Below are positions 1 to 10,872 of a stretch of DNA of 64,000 nucleotides, piece by piece (position 1 is the stretch's first letter; each line of letters begins with the position of its first letter). The DNA is from Corynespora cassiicola (Eukaryota > Ascomycota > Dothideomycetes > Pleosporales > Corynesporascaceae), in the NCBI GenBank assembly GCA_022059125.1, contig JAEUWY010000012.1, forward strand, positions 2,170,001 through 2,234,000, in the 5' to 3' direction. A model generated the notes under the pieces. The model was not told where the DNA came from. It saw nothing but the letters and a program-made list of their open reading frames with translations, and searched no databases. Both the position numbers and the translations under genes were made by a program.

Positions 1-173
1 GCGGAATCCCTCTCATTGCGGACGTTGCGAGCAACTTGTTGAGGATCGAAATAGTACTTCCTCAACCCTTCGAGGTATTCATTTCTGTCTCGAAGCTCTT
101 CAACCTCTTCCATGAAAGACAGAATGACAGCTCGAAGGCGCCTGAGATCTTGCCCTTGATGAGTCGGTGGCAT
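1..173 (-). CDS. 5' end of an unknown gene, cut by the window edge
   Basis: An ATG on the minus strand at 173 opens a frame that stays open to the window edge (57 codons). The peptide begins MPPTHQGQDLRRLRAVILSF and continues as a charged helical segment rich in Glu, Arg and Leu. There is no signal peptide or recognisable motif in the visible part. It is too short to name. The start is supported only by being the first ATG of an open frame with protein-like composition; an exon start further away cannot be excluded. Confidence 0.5.
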   Translation of the reverse strand, partial: MPPTHQGQDLRRLRAVILSFMEEVEELRDRNEYLEGLRKYYFDPQQVARNVRNERDS

Positions 174-1726
174 GATGTCGAACTAGGAAATAGTACGTAA
201 CCGGGGTGGAGAGAGGGTCTGATGGTAGGGGCTCAATGAGGTGTCGAGGAAGAAGATAAAGTGTCCATGAAGAATTTATTCAAGTTAGACATGTTCACCT
301 ACTCAATTTTTGCCTTTACTAAAGAAGCTATTAACAGTAGCAAACACAGCGATAGTTTTAGTTAAACTTTACTTAATATGGCGCTTTATTGCAGTGTGAA
401 AGTAAATTGCGGTAAGAATGCTAAAGTAAAAGAAGAGATTAACTTGCTTTCTCTTAGCAAAATGGGACGATATCTCTCACCCGGTGAATTCGTACTCGAT
501 GGTCTGTGCTTGGAGAGCAAGTAGATAAGACCTTACTCTCCCGCCTCTCCTCTACGTTTCTTCTTCCCCAGCTCCTCCTCCTCTTTACAAAGTGTTCCAA
601 TGTCTCCAACTCACCATTCTGAAATATCTCTTTCCACGGGCGTGCTATTGGCATCCCGAGCTCTAGTCAGTCAACATATGGTGTTGATGGGATGCGTCTT
701 ATCCTCTAAGCCCGGCAAGTTGTTCTGCAATTTGCTTATAAAGATTGATAGCTTCTGCTCCAGAAGTACATCTTGGGCTATCAGGTGGGCGTAGACCTAT
801 CGCCAGGCAAGTTTTTTCCTATCTTTCCGACAGTCTCTTGGGATCGCGCTTGTCCAAAGTACGCCTGCAAGTAGCTTTCCCAAAAGTCGATACCTTCTCT
901 TCCTGTAGGACGTGATTGGTCACAATCATCAGATCCACAAGGGGAGGGCACAGGTTTGAACAAGCTTGTCGACCCTCGTGGTTCACCTCTCGCGAGTCGC
1001 AGGGCTCTTGGACGTGGGCTTCAGGAAAGGGGTCCACACCCATCCATTGAGACCGAGCGCGCGAGCTACCGGCTTCTGTACTTACCATCGGCTCTATGAC
1101 CAGGCGCTATGGAATTTTTGCATCCACTTAAGTCGAATTGGGAGTATTGTCTGTGGTATGTCCTGGACCGAGCGATTATATGTGGTAACCCCACACTGGG
1201 ATGAAATCGCACCCACACAAACCAAGCTAGAGTGTGTATGCTCGTCTATCTCATACACCTGGACTGGTGTTTGAAAGTCCAGTACTCATCCATGGCGCAC
1301 CGAGATGAACGGAGCGCCTTGAGAATGCAGCATTTTTTTTTCGTTGACTCCATTCTATATGGGTGGGCTCAAAGAAGAAATTACAATTTGACACTTTGGT
1401 GAACTATATACTGGATGTAGGTGACACGCATGATCTCCCGATTCGATTCTTATTCTGCACCAAGGTGTGACTGATTGCGCATTTGATGCCTAAATTGGAG
1501 TTCAATTCTAAGATAATATCACGCAAAAGGAGTCAAAAGAGGTGAATGACTAATCGGAGCCTCAAATATGCTGATAAAATCACAAATGTATTTCACCAGA
1601 CATGGTACTTTCGATCGTGTATTCTCATCGCCAGCCTTGAAAATCCATGCCACTACAACATGATTCAGCATTACAGACCTTTTCTTTGCCAAACCACATG
1701 CTACAACCTGCTTTAAGTCTGCAAAA
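174..1726. other. Non-coding or unassigned stretch
   Basis: About 1.5 kb of ordinary base composition with several ORFs of 60-100 codons on both strands. They overlap one another, lack domain motifs and have no consistent intron joins. The segment from about 290 to 470 is AT-rich. I see no gene that I can support here. Confidence 0.5.
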
Positions 1727-2477
1727 ATGGAATCCAACGGAGAAGACATTGAAGGCCCATCCGGAAAATGCGATCAGTGTGGTCACGATCCGACGATCGT
1801 TGACCACACCGTTCAGGCCGAAGTCCTAATGTTGAAAAAGCGCATCACAAAATTGACGAACTCCATAGACATGCTTGTTTAAGAAAAGATGCAATCCCAG
1901 CTCGCCAACATTGAGCTTGTCTTTGCGCTCATGGACCGAAACGAACATGCCCGGAAACAGGATCAAGAGATTGAGCGCCACAAGGCGGATCTCCTGGCGG
2001 GACAAGGGCAAATTGATCAACCCGTCGAAGAAGCAAAGAAAGCAAAGTAGGTAGAGCCTGCAAATTGATGTATTTTGCTAACCTCAGAGACCTTCCAGAA
2101 TTTCCAAGTCCCCGAATACTTCAAGCAATCGTTGCCCCAAGCGTTCCCTCTCTCAGTCGGAAGCCGATTCCGAACATCAGCGTCCGAAGACTGAACCTCG
2201 CAAGGCAAAGAAGTCCAAGAGTGATATTCTAGCTAGCCGAAAGGTTAGCTGCGTTCGTTGCTACGAGTACGGGCTTCACTGCACCAATGGAGATGTTTGC
2301 GACAGTTGCGCCCAGAACGGAAGCGAGTGCGTCTACGCGCTTTGCTCAAAAGCTACCGCGTGCATGACCAAGCAGTGTACAATGGCACATGTTCACGACA
2401 AGGAGTTTATAAGGGCCGAACTTGTGGGGCGTGTCACCAAGAAATATACCGGCCGGAAGGGCAAGCGCGGGCAGTGA
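1727..2477 (+). pseudogene. Coiled-coil plus Cys-rich (Zn2Cys6/CCCH-like) protein, interrupted by an in-frame stop
   Basis: The start ATG at 1727 has a good context (CAAAAATGG). Exon 1 runs to 2046. A 43-nt intron (GTAGGT at 2047, TGCTAAC branch, AG at 2088-2089) joins exon 2 (2090-2477) in frame. The N-terminal half contains a CDQCGHD pair and a charged coiled-coil. The C-terminal half is basic, then has six cysteines spaced C-x2-C-x6-C-x5-C-x2-C-x6-C, which matches the Zn2Cys6 spacing, followed by a C-x5-C-x4-C-x3-H set resembling a CCCH finger. Codon 52 is TAA (1880-1882), one C-to-T change from CAA. The same frame stays open on both sides, so this is either a recent nonsense allele or a gene that restarts at ATG 1889. 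It shares its architecture with the gene at 6328-8248. Function is unknown; nucleic-acid binding is an inference from the zinc-ligand pattern. Confidence 0.6.
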
Positions 2478-3226
2478 ACGGCATGCAAGGCTTTTGGCTG
2501 CATGAGAACATGGTACGATAACGGCTTCAAATAACCTGGAACATCCACCATTGGGGAAGATCAGGGATACATGGTGGCTACGACGGGCTTTGCCTATGCT
2601 ATCTCCTTGGCGGCCTCGAGTAGATACGATGGCTATGATAGGATTTGACACCTGTGATTTCGAGAGGGCTAGGGGTACATGATGGCTACAAGAGGACTCT
2701 AGCGTAGGGTATCTTGATAGAAAGATTCATTATCTGCCTCAGAATGGCCTGAAAATCTGATCCTGAGGATGCTTCGTGGAATACGATGTGGCCCACAGTT
2801 AATGGCCTACCGACATGGAGCCGCGCGGGGTACCGAGGATCGTCAAGTCGCCAAGCTCAACACCGCCGCTTCAATCGCCAGATCATTACGCCAACAAGCT
2901 GCCAAGTGGGCGATGCACACCGTCCTTTTCCCCTGTCCCGCAGCCCCAATCGTGGTCCTTCGACGTGGAAACTTCCCCCAATTGGCAAAAATGCCGTTTC
3001 CAGCTCCCAGGCCGCGGGATGCCGGCTTCAGGTAACACCGAGATGGAAGGAAACCTGGTTTTATGGGCTGATGACTCCCGACCACGGAAATGGAATAGCG
3101 AAAGGCCCGACATGATGCAAGATTCGTGCAGGTGCAACCTCGTTGCACAGTGGCGGGGTACAAAAGCCGATCAGAGACATCACCGCAGGTACCGCCTGCA
3201 TCTTGCACTGAGCATCCGTGGACACC
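2478..3226. other. Intergenic region upstream of the beta-glucosidase
   Basis: No credible gene. Around 2560-2700 two imperfect copies of a segment reading roughly 'gggatacatggtggctac' lie about 100 bp apart. ORFs on both strands between 2815 and 3300 overlap each other in several frames and have no domain features. A GCGGGG (SYGGRG, CreA-type) hexamer at 3153-3158, about 70 bp before the GH3 start, could serve carbon repression, but such hexamers are common by chance. Confidence 0.45.
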
Positions 3227-5816
3227 ATGTGGCGTCCTACCATACTCGCGTGGCTTGCATTGCCAGCGAATTCCGTGGCCCAGTTCGGAATTAAGCACAC
3301 GCAGTACGGGACGAGCCCGCCCGTCTATCCATCGCGTCAGTAGCCTAATTCCACATCATTGTTCCGCAGCAAACGCCTATAGGCGGCGCTAACGGTCCGT
3401 CCCAGCCAACATCACAGGCATTGGAGGATGGGAGGAGGCTCTGGAGAAGGCTCGGGCCTTTGTGGCCGAGCTGACATTGGAGGAGAAGGCGGACATGGTC
3501 ACAGGTAAGGAAACCGGGGACATCTTCAATTCGGATGCTTACGTGACTAGGAACACCCGGCCCGTGTGTATGCAGACTCCAAAACTGCCTCTACCTTGAT
3601 TAGTTGCTCACAAAAACAGGTCGGAAACATTGCACCTATACCGCGACTCAATTTCACCGGCCTCTGCCTCCAGGATGGCCCTAACGCATTGCGTCAAGCG
3701 CTATACGTGAATGTGTTCCCATCGGGTGTGACCGCAGGAGCTTCGTGGGATCGCAAGCTCGTGCATCAGCAAGGAGTTCTCATGGGCGAAGAGTTTAGAG
3801 GCAAAGGTTCTCATGTTCTCCTTGGCCCAGTCATCGGAGCCCTTGGTCGATCGCCATTTGCAGGCCGTAATTGGGAAGGATTCTCTCCCGATGCTTACCT
3901 CTCTGGAGAACTGGTCGGCCAGAATGTTATTGGTATCCAGGCTGCGGGAGTGCAAGCCTGCACCAAGCATTTCATTCTGAACGAGCAGGAGATTCAAAGA
4001 CACCCAACCACGGTGAACGGCACCAGGATTGAGGCTCTTTCATCAAACGTGGACGATAAGACGATGCATGAGACCTATCTCTGGCCTTTCTACAATGCAG
4101 TACATGCTGGTACGGCTTCTATCATGTGCTCCTACAACAGAATCAACGGAAGCTATGGATGCCAGAACTCCAAAACCCTCAATGGGCTTTTGAAAGAAGA
4201 GCTTGGCTTCCAAGGATGGGTGGCCTCTGACTGGAGGGCTGCATATGCTGGCGTTGCCTCGATTAATGCCGGACTGGACATGGTAAGTCGTTATATCATG
4301 GTTCTAGTAGCTAGCTTACAATATCCAGAACATGCCAGGAGGGCTTGAAAGTGCCACAGCGCTCCCATCTTACTGGGGGCCCAATTTGACTGCCGCCGTC
4401 ACCAATGGCTCACTTGCCATTGAACGAGTTGACGACATGATCCTGCGCATATTGACTCCCTACTACAAGTTGAACCAGCATGAGCATTTCCCTCGTGTGG
4501 ATCGTTCATCGCAAGGTTTGAGTTCCACGCCGTTAGAGAACTATGTTCATGAATTTTCTCTTGGGCCCATTGTAGATGTTCGCAGCGACCATGCAAAACA
4601 CATCCGGGAGTTGGGCGCCGCTGGAACAGTCCTACTGAAAAACACCAACAGTACCCTCCCACTTAAGAAGCCTCAAAATATTGGAGTCTTTGGAAATGAT
4701 GCTGCAGACCTCACCGAAGGCCTATACACGCTTTTTGGAATCAACAGGGTCAGCTATGGCGACTATGAGATTGGAACCCTACCAGTTGGTGGTGGTGCTG
4801 GTACAGGCCGCTTTTCGTACGTCGTCTCCCCGCTCGACGCTATCAAATCCAAAGCACATACATATGGAGCCGATGTTCAGTATATAATCTCTCACCGCGC
4901 GATCGCTTCCGGGAGCCTGACGCGTTTATATCCCACGCCGGAAGTATGTCTTGTTTTCCTGAAGACCTGGGCAGCTGAGGGATCCGACCGCACTACGCTT
5001 GTCGCCGACTGGAACTCTACAGCTACTGTCGAGGCTATCGCGGCCAGGTGTCCAAATACAGTTGTTGTTCTTCACGGAGCGGCTCCCAATATCATACCGT
5101 TCAGAGACAACCCCAACGTCACTGCAATCCTGGCAGCACATTTCCCAGGCCAGGAGACGGGGCATTCCATCGTAGACATCCTATGGGGCGACGTGAACCC
5201 CTCCGGTCGGCTCCCTTATACAATCGCTAACCAAGATTCTGACTACGCCTGGAACATTGTCAACAGCACCGAGCTGAAAGAATCGACAGACCCTGATGCT
5301 TGGCAAGCCGATTTCACAGAACGCAACCTCATTGACTACAAGGAGTTTGACTCATACAACAAGAGTGTGGCGTACGAATTCGGATTTGGCTTGAGCTACA
5401 CAACTTTTGACATCCTCGACGTCTCGACTGAGGTCTTGGTCGACGATGTTTCCCGCACTCCCAGTCCCGACGCCCCGATCCTCCCTGGTGGTAATGTCGA
5501 GCTCTGGTCGACACTGGTGACCGTTAACGCCACTGTGAAGAACACCGGATCGGTATCTGGCGCAGCCGTTCTGCAACTATACATTTCGCTTCCTGACGAA
5601 GCTGGTGAAGGGAACCCCGTCAGGTCTCTGCGAGGCTTCGATAAAATCAGCATCGACGCTGGGGAATCTGCAACTGTCAGTTTCCCGCTGATGAGGCGCG
5701 ATTTGAGCTACTGGGATGTTGTGACGCAGAGCTGGACGCTGCCTACTGGCACTATCGGAGTGTATGTCGGGTTCAGCTCGAGGGATTTGAAGTGGAGCGG
5801 GGAAATAGTGGTGTAG
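3227..5816 (+). CDS. Secreted GH3 beta-glucosidase (five exons)
   Basis: Hydrolyses terminal beta-D-glucosyl residues of cello-oligosaccharides, outside the cell. The exons are 3227-3335, 3406-3504, 3551-3567, 3620-4282 and 4329-5816. All introns are GT..AG (70, 46, 52 and 46 nt) and the joins keep frame, giving 791 aa. The ATG at 3227 (CACCATGTGG) starts a signal peptide ([18 protein letters not shown]). The GH3 N-domain follows ([20 protein letters not shown], then [20 protein letters not shown]). The nucleophile Asp, in VASDWRA, is at about residue 279. The GH3 C-domain has GTVLLKN, VFGNDA and [12 protein letters not shown] fibronectin-III-like domain ends the protein ([12 protein letters not shown] through the last ~110 residues). 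Many N-x-S/T sites fit a glycosylated secreted enzyme. The length is slightly below the usual ~840-860 aa of Aspergillus-type BGL1. It reads as intact. Exon 3 is only 17 nt. Confidence 0.93.
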
Positions 5817-6327
5817 TGCTGCTGGAGATATGTGACCAAATAGATGTAGTCAATTCAAAATGGCCCATGGACCAAGCTTTAGCAACCTGACTACATTTTG
5901 CAATGTTGAACACACATTAATGTGGCAAATTTGTTCTTCCTTCGCGGGCAATTGTCATCAGCATTGGAAGGAAAAACATTAGGTGATAAAAATTACCTCC
6001 CAACCATGACTGTGATTTAGAAATTGCGACTTCTCTACTAGAAGATAGGAAAAAGTACACGAAGCTATCATTAAGCCACCCACGCCTTCCCAAAACACGG
6101 CCGTGAATATCATTTCCTGGAACATAAACGTTTATTGTATATAATCTTCCATTCTGTTCAAAATCGAAGGGAATATTGAGTTAGGCTGTGCATCATTCTG
6201 CTTGAAGTGGGGCGGGATGACCAGTATGGTGCCAGGTCTTTCACTGCGAGACAAGTCTCGAGTTGTATTTCACTTTACCGTGGTGCCCAAATAGGCCCTC
6301 TAGCCCGTCAAAAGTATCAAAATTCCC
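5817..6327. other. 3' flank of the GH3 gene and promoter of the next gene
   Basis: No ORF of note. AT-rich segments lie around 5930-6060 and 6120-6200. An intergenic role for the 3' end of the GH3 gene and the 5' end of the coiled-coil gene is inferred only from position. Confidence 0.4.
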
Positions 6328-8248
6328 ATGCCTCTGTGCGAGTTTAAAACCCCCGCCTCAGCCTCGCCTTCAAACCTCAACCTCCGTCGCGACAACACCA
6401 CCGCCGCCCACACCGATAACCTCACCTCCGCACCAACGCAACTTGATTCCTACCTTTCTAACCTTCAAACTCTTTGGCGGCTCTAGTCTGTCACGACGGC
6501 ATCTGAAAAAGCTTCGACGCCTGCGACTTTCGCCGACCCTACAGTTACTGGCGACACTATGACTTCCGTCAACACCATGACTTCCAACCCTGCGGTTACT
6601 GCCGACCCCAGAGGTCCTATCAATCCTCCGATTTCCACAGACCCTGCAGTTTTGGCGAACGACCTGAAAGCTGTTACTGCACGCGCTCAAGATCGTTACC
6701 TCCGCCTCATACGTGAGCGTCGCGATCGCGAACGGGCCGAGAGGCAGATAATCCAGCTCCAGGCACACGTCCGAGACATGGAAATCAAGTATTCTCGCAA
6801 TATTCGAAGTGTTGAGATAATTGATGCCGAGAAGCTTGAGAAGAAGGAAAAAGAGCTTACCATCGTCAATGAACTCTTGCGATTGGCAGAGGCACAGAAC
6901 GCGGCCGTGGTTAAGAGGGTTAGTGATATGGAGGCACAGAATAAAGACTACCTTGCTGGGCAGCAGAAGCTGATCGAAACCGTCCAACACCAGAATGCTG
7001 GGCTCCAGAAGGCCAAGGATGACGCGGATGCAATGAAGGCAATCGCCGAGAAAGACGCATTCAAAGCTCGGGAGGAAGGCAAGCTTGTGTTACGTGCATT
7101 CCAAGATTTGCAGAATAGAGAGGCTAAGGCCAAAACCGATGCTCACGAGCGGCTTCAAGAGGTCAACATCATGAAGTCTAAGGTTGAGAAACTCGAGGAG
7201 CTTGTCCTATGGTACCAATCTCAGAATAACGCGGCGAATGACCCCATGGCCACAGTATCGCCCTACGCTATTGCTCCCTCTCCCACCGCAGCAAAAGTCG
7301 GTTCATCGTCGCGTGAGACTTTCTATCCGCCATTGACCCCGAAGCAATTCCCGCAGCAGCTCCAGGGAATAGGATCCCCTGTGTCTGGTAGAGTGTAAGA
7401 TTATCCCGACAACTCGTTTGACTTGAGAAGCTAACGTATCAATAGACCAATGAATGCCCCAGCCTACTCACCTTCTCCAGTTTCGGCCAAGTTGGCGACT
7501 ACAATGGCTTCGCCTCTGAACTTTCGCGCGCAGGCTACCATGAACATGAACATGGCTTCACCCGTCAACCTGACTGCTCATGCACCAATGAATGTCTCCA
7601 ACTCGTCGCCTCTCAGTATGTCTACGCCTTCGCCTTTCAACACGACGGCGCCCTTGACGCACGTAACTTCACCTTCACCCTTCCGTATGACGACTCCATC
7701 CCCCATGATGAATGCGGCCACGCCCATGAGCATCATGGCATCTTCCCCTGTGATGACTACCGCCTCGCCCGCCATGCCGTTCGCCAGCAGCCCTCAGCTC
7801 CCCATCTTCCAGCGGGCCCAGACCCCTTACAACCTCACGACTAACAATCAATCCCCAGTCTTCAGGCAGAGCCCAGCCATGACTCTGTCACACGGTCCCA
7901 TCGCTCCAGAGGACATCCTCCGCTCCGCAGGTACTCCCCCCCCAGCGGGACCCCGCCGCGAAGATGATCGCATGTCTGAACTGCCACCTGAATTGGTGGA
8001 ACGAGGACTGCGACTGTGGCGAGCCGTGCGCTAACTGCAAAATCCTAGGCGTCGACTGCGAGCGACCTCCCTGTGTCAATTTCCAGGCCGGCGAGTGCAA
8101 GTCCAAGGGTAGGTGCACTCGGGCACACGAGGGTGACGGGTACGCTAACCTCGCGTGCTTCCGCAAGGACTTGAAGCGCAAGGACAAGATGAGTGATCAG
8201 CATGAGATCGCTCCATGCCGACGGGAGATGGGTGGTCCCCAACAGTGA
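6328..8248 (+). pseudogene. Long coiled-coil protein with Met/Ser/Pro-rich middle and Zn2Cys6-like + CCCH tail; frame broken twice
   Basis: The main frame runs from ATG 6559 to 7394. A 51-nt intron (7395-7445, GCTAAC branch) joins it to 7446 onward. The first ~210 residues are a charged coiled-coil (RLIRERRDRERAERQIIQLQ and on). A Met/Ser/Thr/Pro-rich low-complexity region follows. The Cys-rich tail is CLNC..CDC..PCANC..C, then CVNFQAGECKSKGRCTRAH, a canonical C-x7-C-x5-C-x3-H finger. Two breaks are visible. First, the same frame is open upstream from ATG 6328 with protein-like sequence but is stopped by TAG at 6484-6486 (codon 53, one C-to-T from CAG). Second, the tail is in another frame, reached by losing one base in the C8 run at 7936-7943. 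The second break may be an assembly or homopolymer error or an unrecognised intron; the first may simply be a uORF, making 6559 the real start. Same architecture as 1727-2477. Confidence 0.6.
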
Positions 8249-8635
8249 AGGGGAGATCGGGCTGGTGTTGGTCCTTCGGGACGTTGCTCTGGAATAAGAG
8301 GATGGACGGTTTGGGGCGATGAGGGTTGAAAGATACTGGTGGGGTAGAATCCCGTGCTCTAATTAAATTTTGCACAACGGCTACTCTTTCTATTCCACAC
8401 ATACCTCTCGTAGGTGATGTATTGATGCCGTATCGGCCAGTATATATGTTCGGGGTCAGATTAAGAAAAGCTGACCTTGCCCGAAACAGACTAGCCTAGT
8501 CGGAGAAAAACTCATCTCGTGCCGACCTCAACCCCCGTGAGCCCCCTTGTAGTCCTTCATGTACCAATAGTTCGGCGCCGGTCATGCTTTTGTTGCGTTT
8601 GTAATATATCAATTGCGTCTTTCTTTCTGTCCATC
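8249..8635. other. Intergenic region and likely 5' UTR of the FAD oxidoreductase
   Basis: No gene is supported. The downstream frame is open from 8519, but only through a GTG codon. That stretch (8519-8635) is better read as leader before the ATG at 8636. Confidence 0.45.
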
Positions 8636-10120
8636 ATGGAGCGACATCAGCGTGTCGTCTCCCAGGTCGCGTCCAAAGTCAAGGAGTACTTCACCCGAAA
8701 GGAGCCATTCCGGATATCCCATGGCTCGACCAATAGCACGCGTCCGTCAAACAAAAAGCGCGTCATTGACATCAGCGAGCTCAGAAATGTGCTCAAGGTC
8801 GATACCCGGTCCAAGACGGCCCTGGTTGAGCCCAATGTGCCAATGGATCGTCTCGTAGAAGCTACCCTCCCCCATGGTCTTGTGCCCCCCGTTGTCATGG
8901 AGTTTCCTGGCATCACTGTCGGCGGTGGATATGCGGGAACTGCAGGCGAGAGTAGCTCGTTCAAATATGGATTCTTTGATCGCACGATCAATTCTGTCGA
9001 AATGGTGATGGCTGACGGTGAAGTGGTCAAGGCTTCAGAGAAGCAGAACAACGACCTCTTTCGTGGAGCTGCAGGAGCTGTCGGGACACTGGGTGTCACC
9101 ACACTTGTCGAACTGCAACTCATCAAAGCCCAGAAATTCGTAAAGACGACCTACTACCCCACGTCAAGCATTGCCCAGGCAGTCAAGGAAGTCAGAGACC
9201 AGACCAAGAATGAGCAGAACCACTACGTGGATGGTATTCTCTTCTCCAAGGATCATGGCGCAATCATTACCGGAGAAATGGCCGATGAACTCCCCGAGGG
9301 AGTGCAGCCCCAGACATTCAGCAACCCCTGGGATCCCTGGTTTTATCTACACGTCGAATCCAAGACTCGCAACGCCTCGTCTCCGGTAACCGAATACATT
9401 CCGCTCGCCGAGTACATGTTCCGCTACGACCGTGGCGGATTCTGGGTCGGCCGCTCCGCCTTCACCTACATGAAATTCCCCTTCAACAAGTACACGCGCT
9501 GGTTCCTCGACGACTTTTGCCACACCCGCATGCTCTACCGGGCCCTCCACGCCAGCGGCGAAGCCAGCCGCTACATCGTCCAAGACATGGCCCTCCCCTA
9601 CCCCAACTCTGAAAAGTTCATCGAATACACGGACAAGACCTTCAACATCTGGCCCATTTGGCTGTGTCCCCTGAAGCAGAGCCCGCAGCCGACCATGCAC
9701 CCGCACACCAAGGGCGCCCTCGCGGACGACCAGATGCTCAACATTGGCCTCTGGGGCTTCGGCCCCCGCGACAAGGACGAGTTCCTGCACAAGAATCGCG
9801 ACCTCGAGAGGAAGCTCGGCGAGTTTGGCGGTATGAAGTGGTTGTATGCGCATACATACTATGGCAAGGATGAGTTTTGGAGCCAGTTTGATCGCGAGTG
9901 GCACCTGCGGCTCAGGGAAAAGTATAATGCTACTACGTTTCCTGATGTGCATGAAAAGGTGCACGTAGATCTTGAGAAGTATAATAAGATGGCGGAGAAG
10001 GATTGGGGGATGCGGTTGAGGGATGTCTGGCCGCTTGGCGGCTTTTGGGGGATTTGGAAGAGCATTCAGAGTGGGGATTATCATATTGCTAGGAACTCGA
10101 CTTGGAGGTGGCGGAAGTAA
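8636..10120 (+). CDS. FAD-dependent oxidoreductase, DHCR24/DIMINUTO (delta24-sterol reductase) type
   Basis: An intronless frame of 494 aa from ATG 8636 (CATCATGGAG). The N-terminal ~170 residues form a PCMH-type FAD-binding domain: SKTALVEPNVPMDRLVEATL, then HGLVPPVVMEFPGITVGGGY (the glycine-rich FAD stretch) and GTLGVTTLVELQL. The remainder is the long C-terminal part typical of the DHCR24/DWF1 group, with NPWDPWFYLHVE, MLNIGLWGFGP, MKWLYAHTYYGKDEFW and a Trp-rich end. Human DHCR24 reduces the sterol delta24 bond using FAD and NADPH; fungal members are mostly uncharacterised, so the substrate is not assigned. The usual N-terminal membrane helix is missing from the ATG-initiated protein. A hydrophobic stretch does exist upstream (8519-8635), but only in a frame lacking an ATG. 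The gene is intact although it lies just before the RIPed block. Confidence 0.8.
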   Translation: MERHQRVVSQVASKVKEYFTRKEPFRISHGSTNSTRPSNKKRVIDISELRNVLKVDTRSKTALVEPNVPMDRLVEATLPHGLVPPVVMEFPGITVGGGYAGTAGESSSFKYGFFDRTINSVEMVMADGEVVKASEKQNNDLFRGAAGAVGTLGVTTLVELQLIKAQKFVKTTYYPTSSIAQAVKEVRDQTKNEQNHYVDGILFSKDHGAIITGEMADELPEGVQPQTFSNPWDPWFYLHVESKTRNASSPVTEYIPLAEYMFRYDRGGFWVGRSAFTYMKFPFNKYTRWFLDDFCHTRMLYRALHASGEASRYIVQDMALPYPNSEKFIEYTDKTFNIWPIWLCPLKQSPQPTMHPHTKGALADDQMLNIGLWGFGPRDKDEFLHKNRDLERKLGEFGGMKWLYAHTYYGKDEFWSQFDREWHLRLREKYNATTFPDVHEKVHVDLEKYNKMAEKDWGMRLRDVWPLGGFWGIWKSIQSGDYHIARNSTWRWRK

Positions 10121-10872
10121 TGCTGCAGTCGGGCGAGCATCTTTGGAGAGTGTATGATAGTGTAGAGTAAGCTGGCAGATAGAGTAGAGCCCATGTCAAT
10201 AAAAGCCCACTCAGAACAGGCCATCATTAAGACAGCCAACCGCCATGGAACGGTTCAGCCGTACCTTGTACCATCTTTTTGGTGATAGTTCTTTATTTAT
10301 GTGTTTGAGGCCGAGCGGCGAAGACACGCATATTCGCGCGTAAACCCTAGGGAAGAGAGAGGCGGGGAGTTGTGGGTATTGATGACTAATTATATCCGCT
10401 GCAGCAGCTTTCTAATGACAATACTACAGCTTCCCTGTATTATTCGACAGACCAGATCGTGGCGCTGATACAGTATAATAGTAAGAAATAAGAATTAGTA
10501 CAGAGAGATAATATAAAAAAAAGTTAAAAAAAGTTATACTTTTCAAACTTTTATAACTTTTTAAATAAATTAGTTAAAATTTTTTTTATTTACTTTTATT
10601 TAAAAAGTATATATAAATAATAAGTATAAATAGTAAAATATTAGTTAGTTATTATTAGAACTGTACTCTATTTCTTTTCTTTTTTTAGTTAGTATATATA
10701 AGCGTTAAATAAAAAGCAAATATAAAATAATAGATTCTAAGTAATACTCTGTATAATTTAACTATACTAAAATAGAGAGCTAAAAAGTACAGAAAGTACC
10801 CAGCTTTTTATACTAACTAGTTAATAATAAAATATATAAAAATAAAGAAAATAGTAAAAATTAAGTTAGAGT
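10121..10872. other. 3' flank of the oxidoreductase and sharp entry into the AT-rich RIPed block
   Basis: Base composition falls abruptly near 10430-10470. From about 10490 the sequence is made of TA/TT/AA with almost no CA or TG dinucleotides, the mark of RIP. The 400 bp before element A have no readable frame, and I could not assign them to an element. The last five bases (AGAGT, 10868-10872) are the target duplication of element A. Confidence 0.6.

Noticed and set aside
1880..1882. Programmed stop-codon readthrough in the 1727 gene
   Set aside because: The TAA is followed by GAA, not the CTA context known to promote readthrough in fungi; a C-to-T nonsense mutation is simpler.
2815..3298. 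ORFs of 151-159 codons on both strands before the GH3 gene
   Set aside because: They overlap each other and the GH3 start in several frames, show no domain, signal peptide or consistent composition, and are best explained as GC-rich chance ORFs.
6263..6562. 99-codon ORF before the second coiled-coil gene
   Set aside because: Low-complexity Pro/Ser sequence in a different frame; the frame from 6328 reads more like protein and is in phase with the gene.
6370..6990. 206-codon minus-strand ORF
   Set aside because: Lies opposite the coiled-coil gene; its composition is the reverse-strand shadow of Glu/Lys/Gln-rich codons.
8519..8635. 39-codon N-terminal extension of the FAD oxidoreductase
   Set aside because: It begins with GTG, not ATG. 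The hydrophobic stretch is tempting as the DHCR24 membrane helix, but there is no in-frame ATG or clear intron to supply one.
9347..10084. 245-codon minus-strand ORF
   Set aside because: Antisense shadow of the DHCR24-like gene, rich in Leu/Val/Pro from reversed codons, with no domain.
3227..10120. A metabolic gene cluster formed by GH3, the coiled-coil gene and the FAD enzyme
   Set aside because: No backbone enzyme (PKS, NRPS, terpene synthase), no transporter, and the enzymes belong to unrelated pathways.
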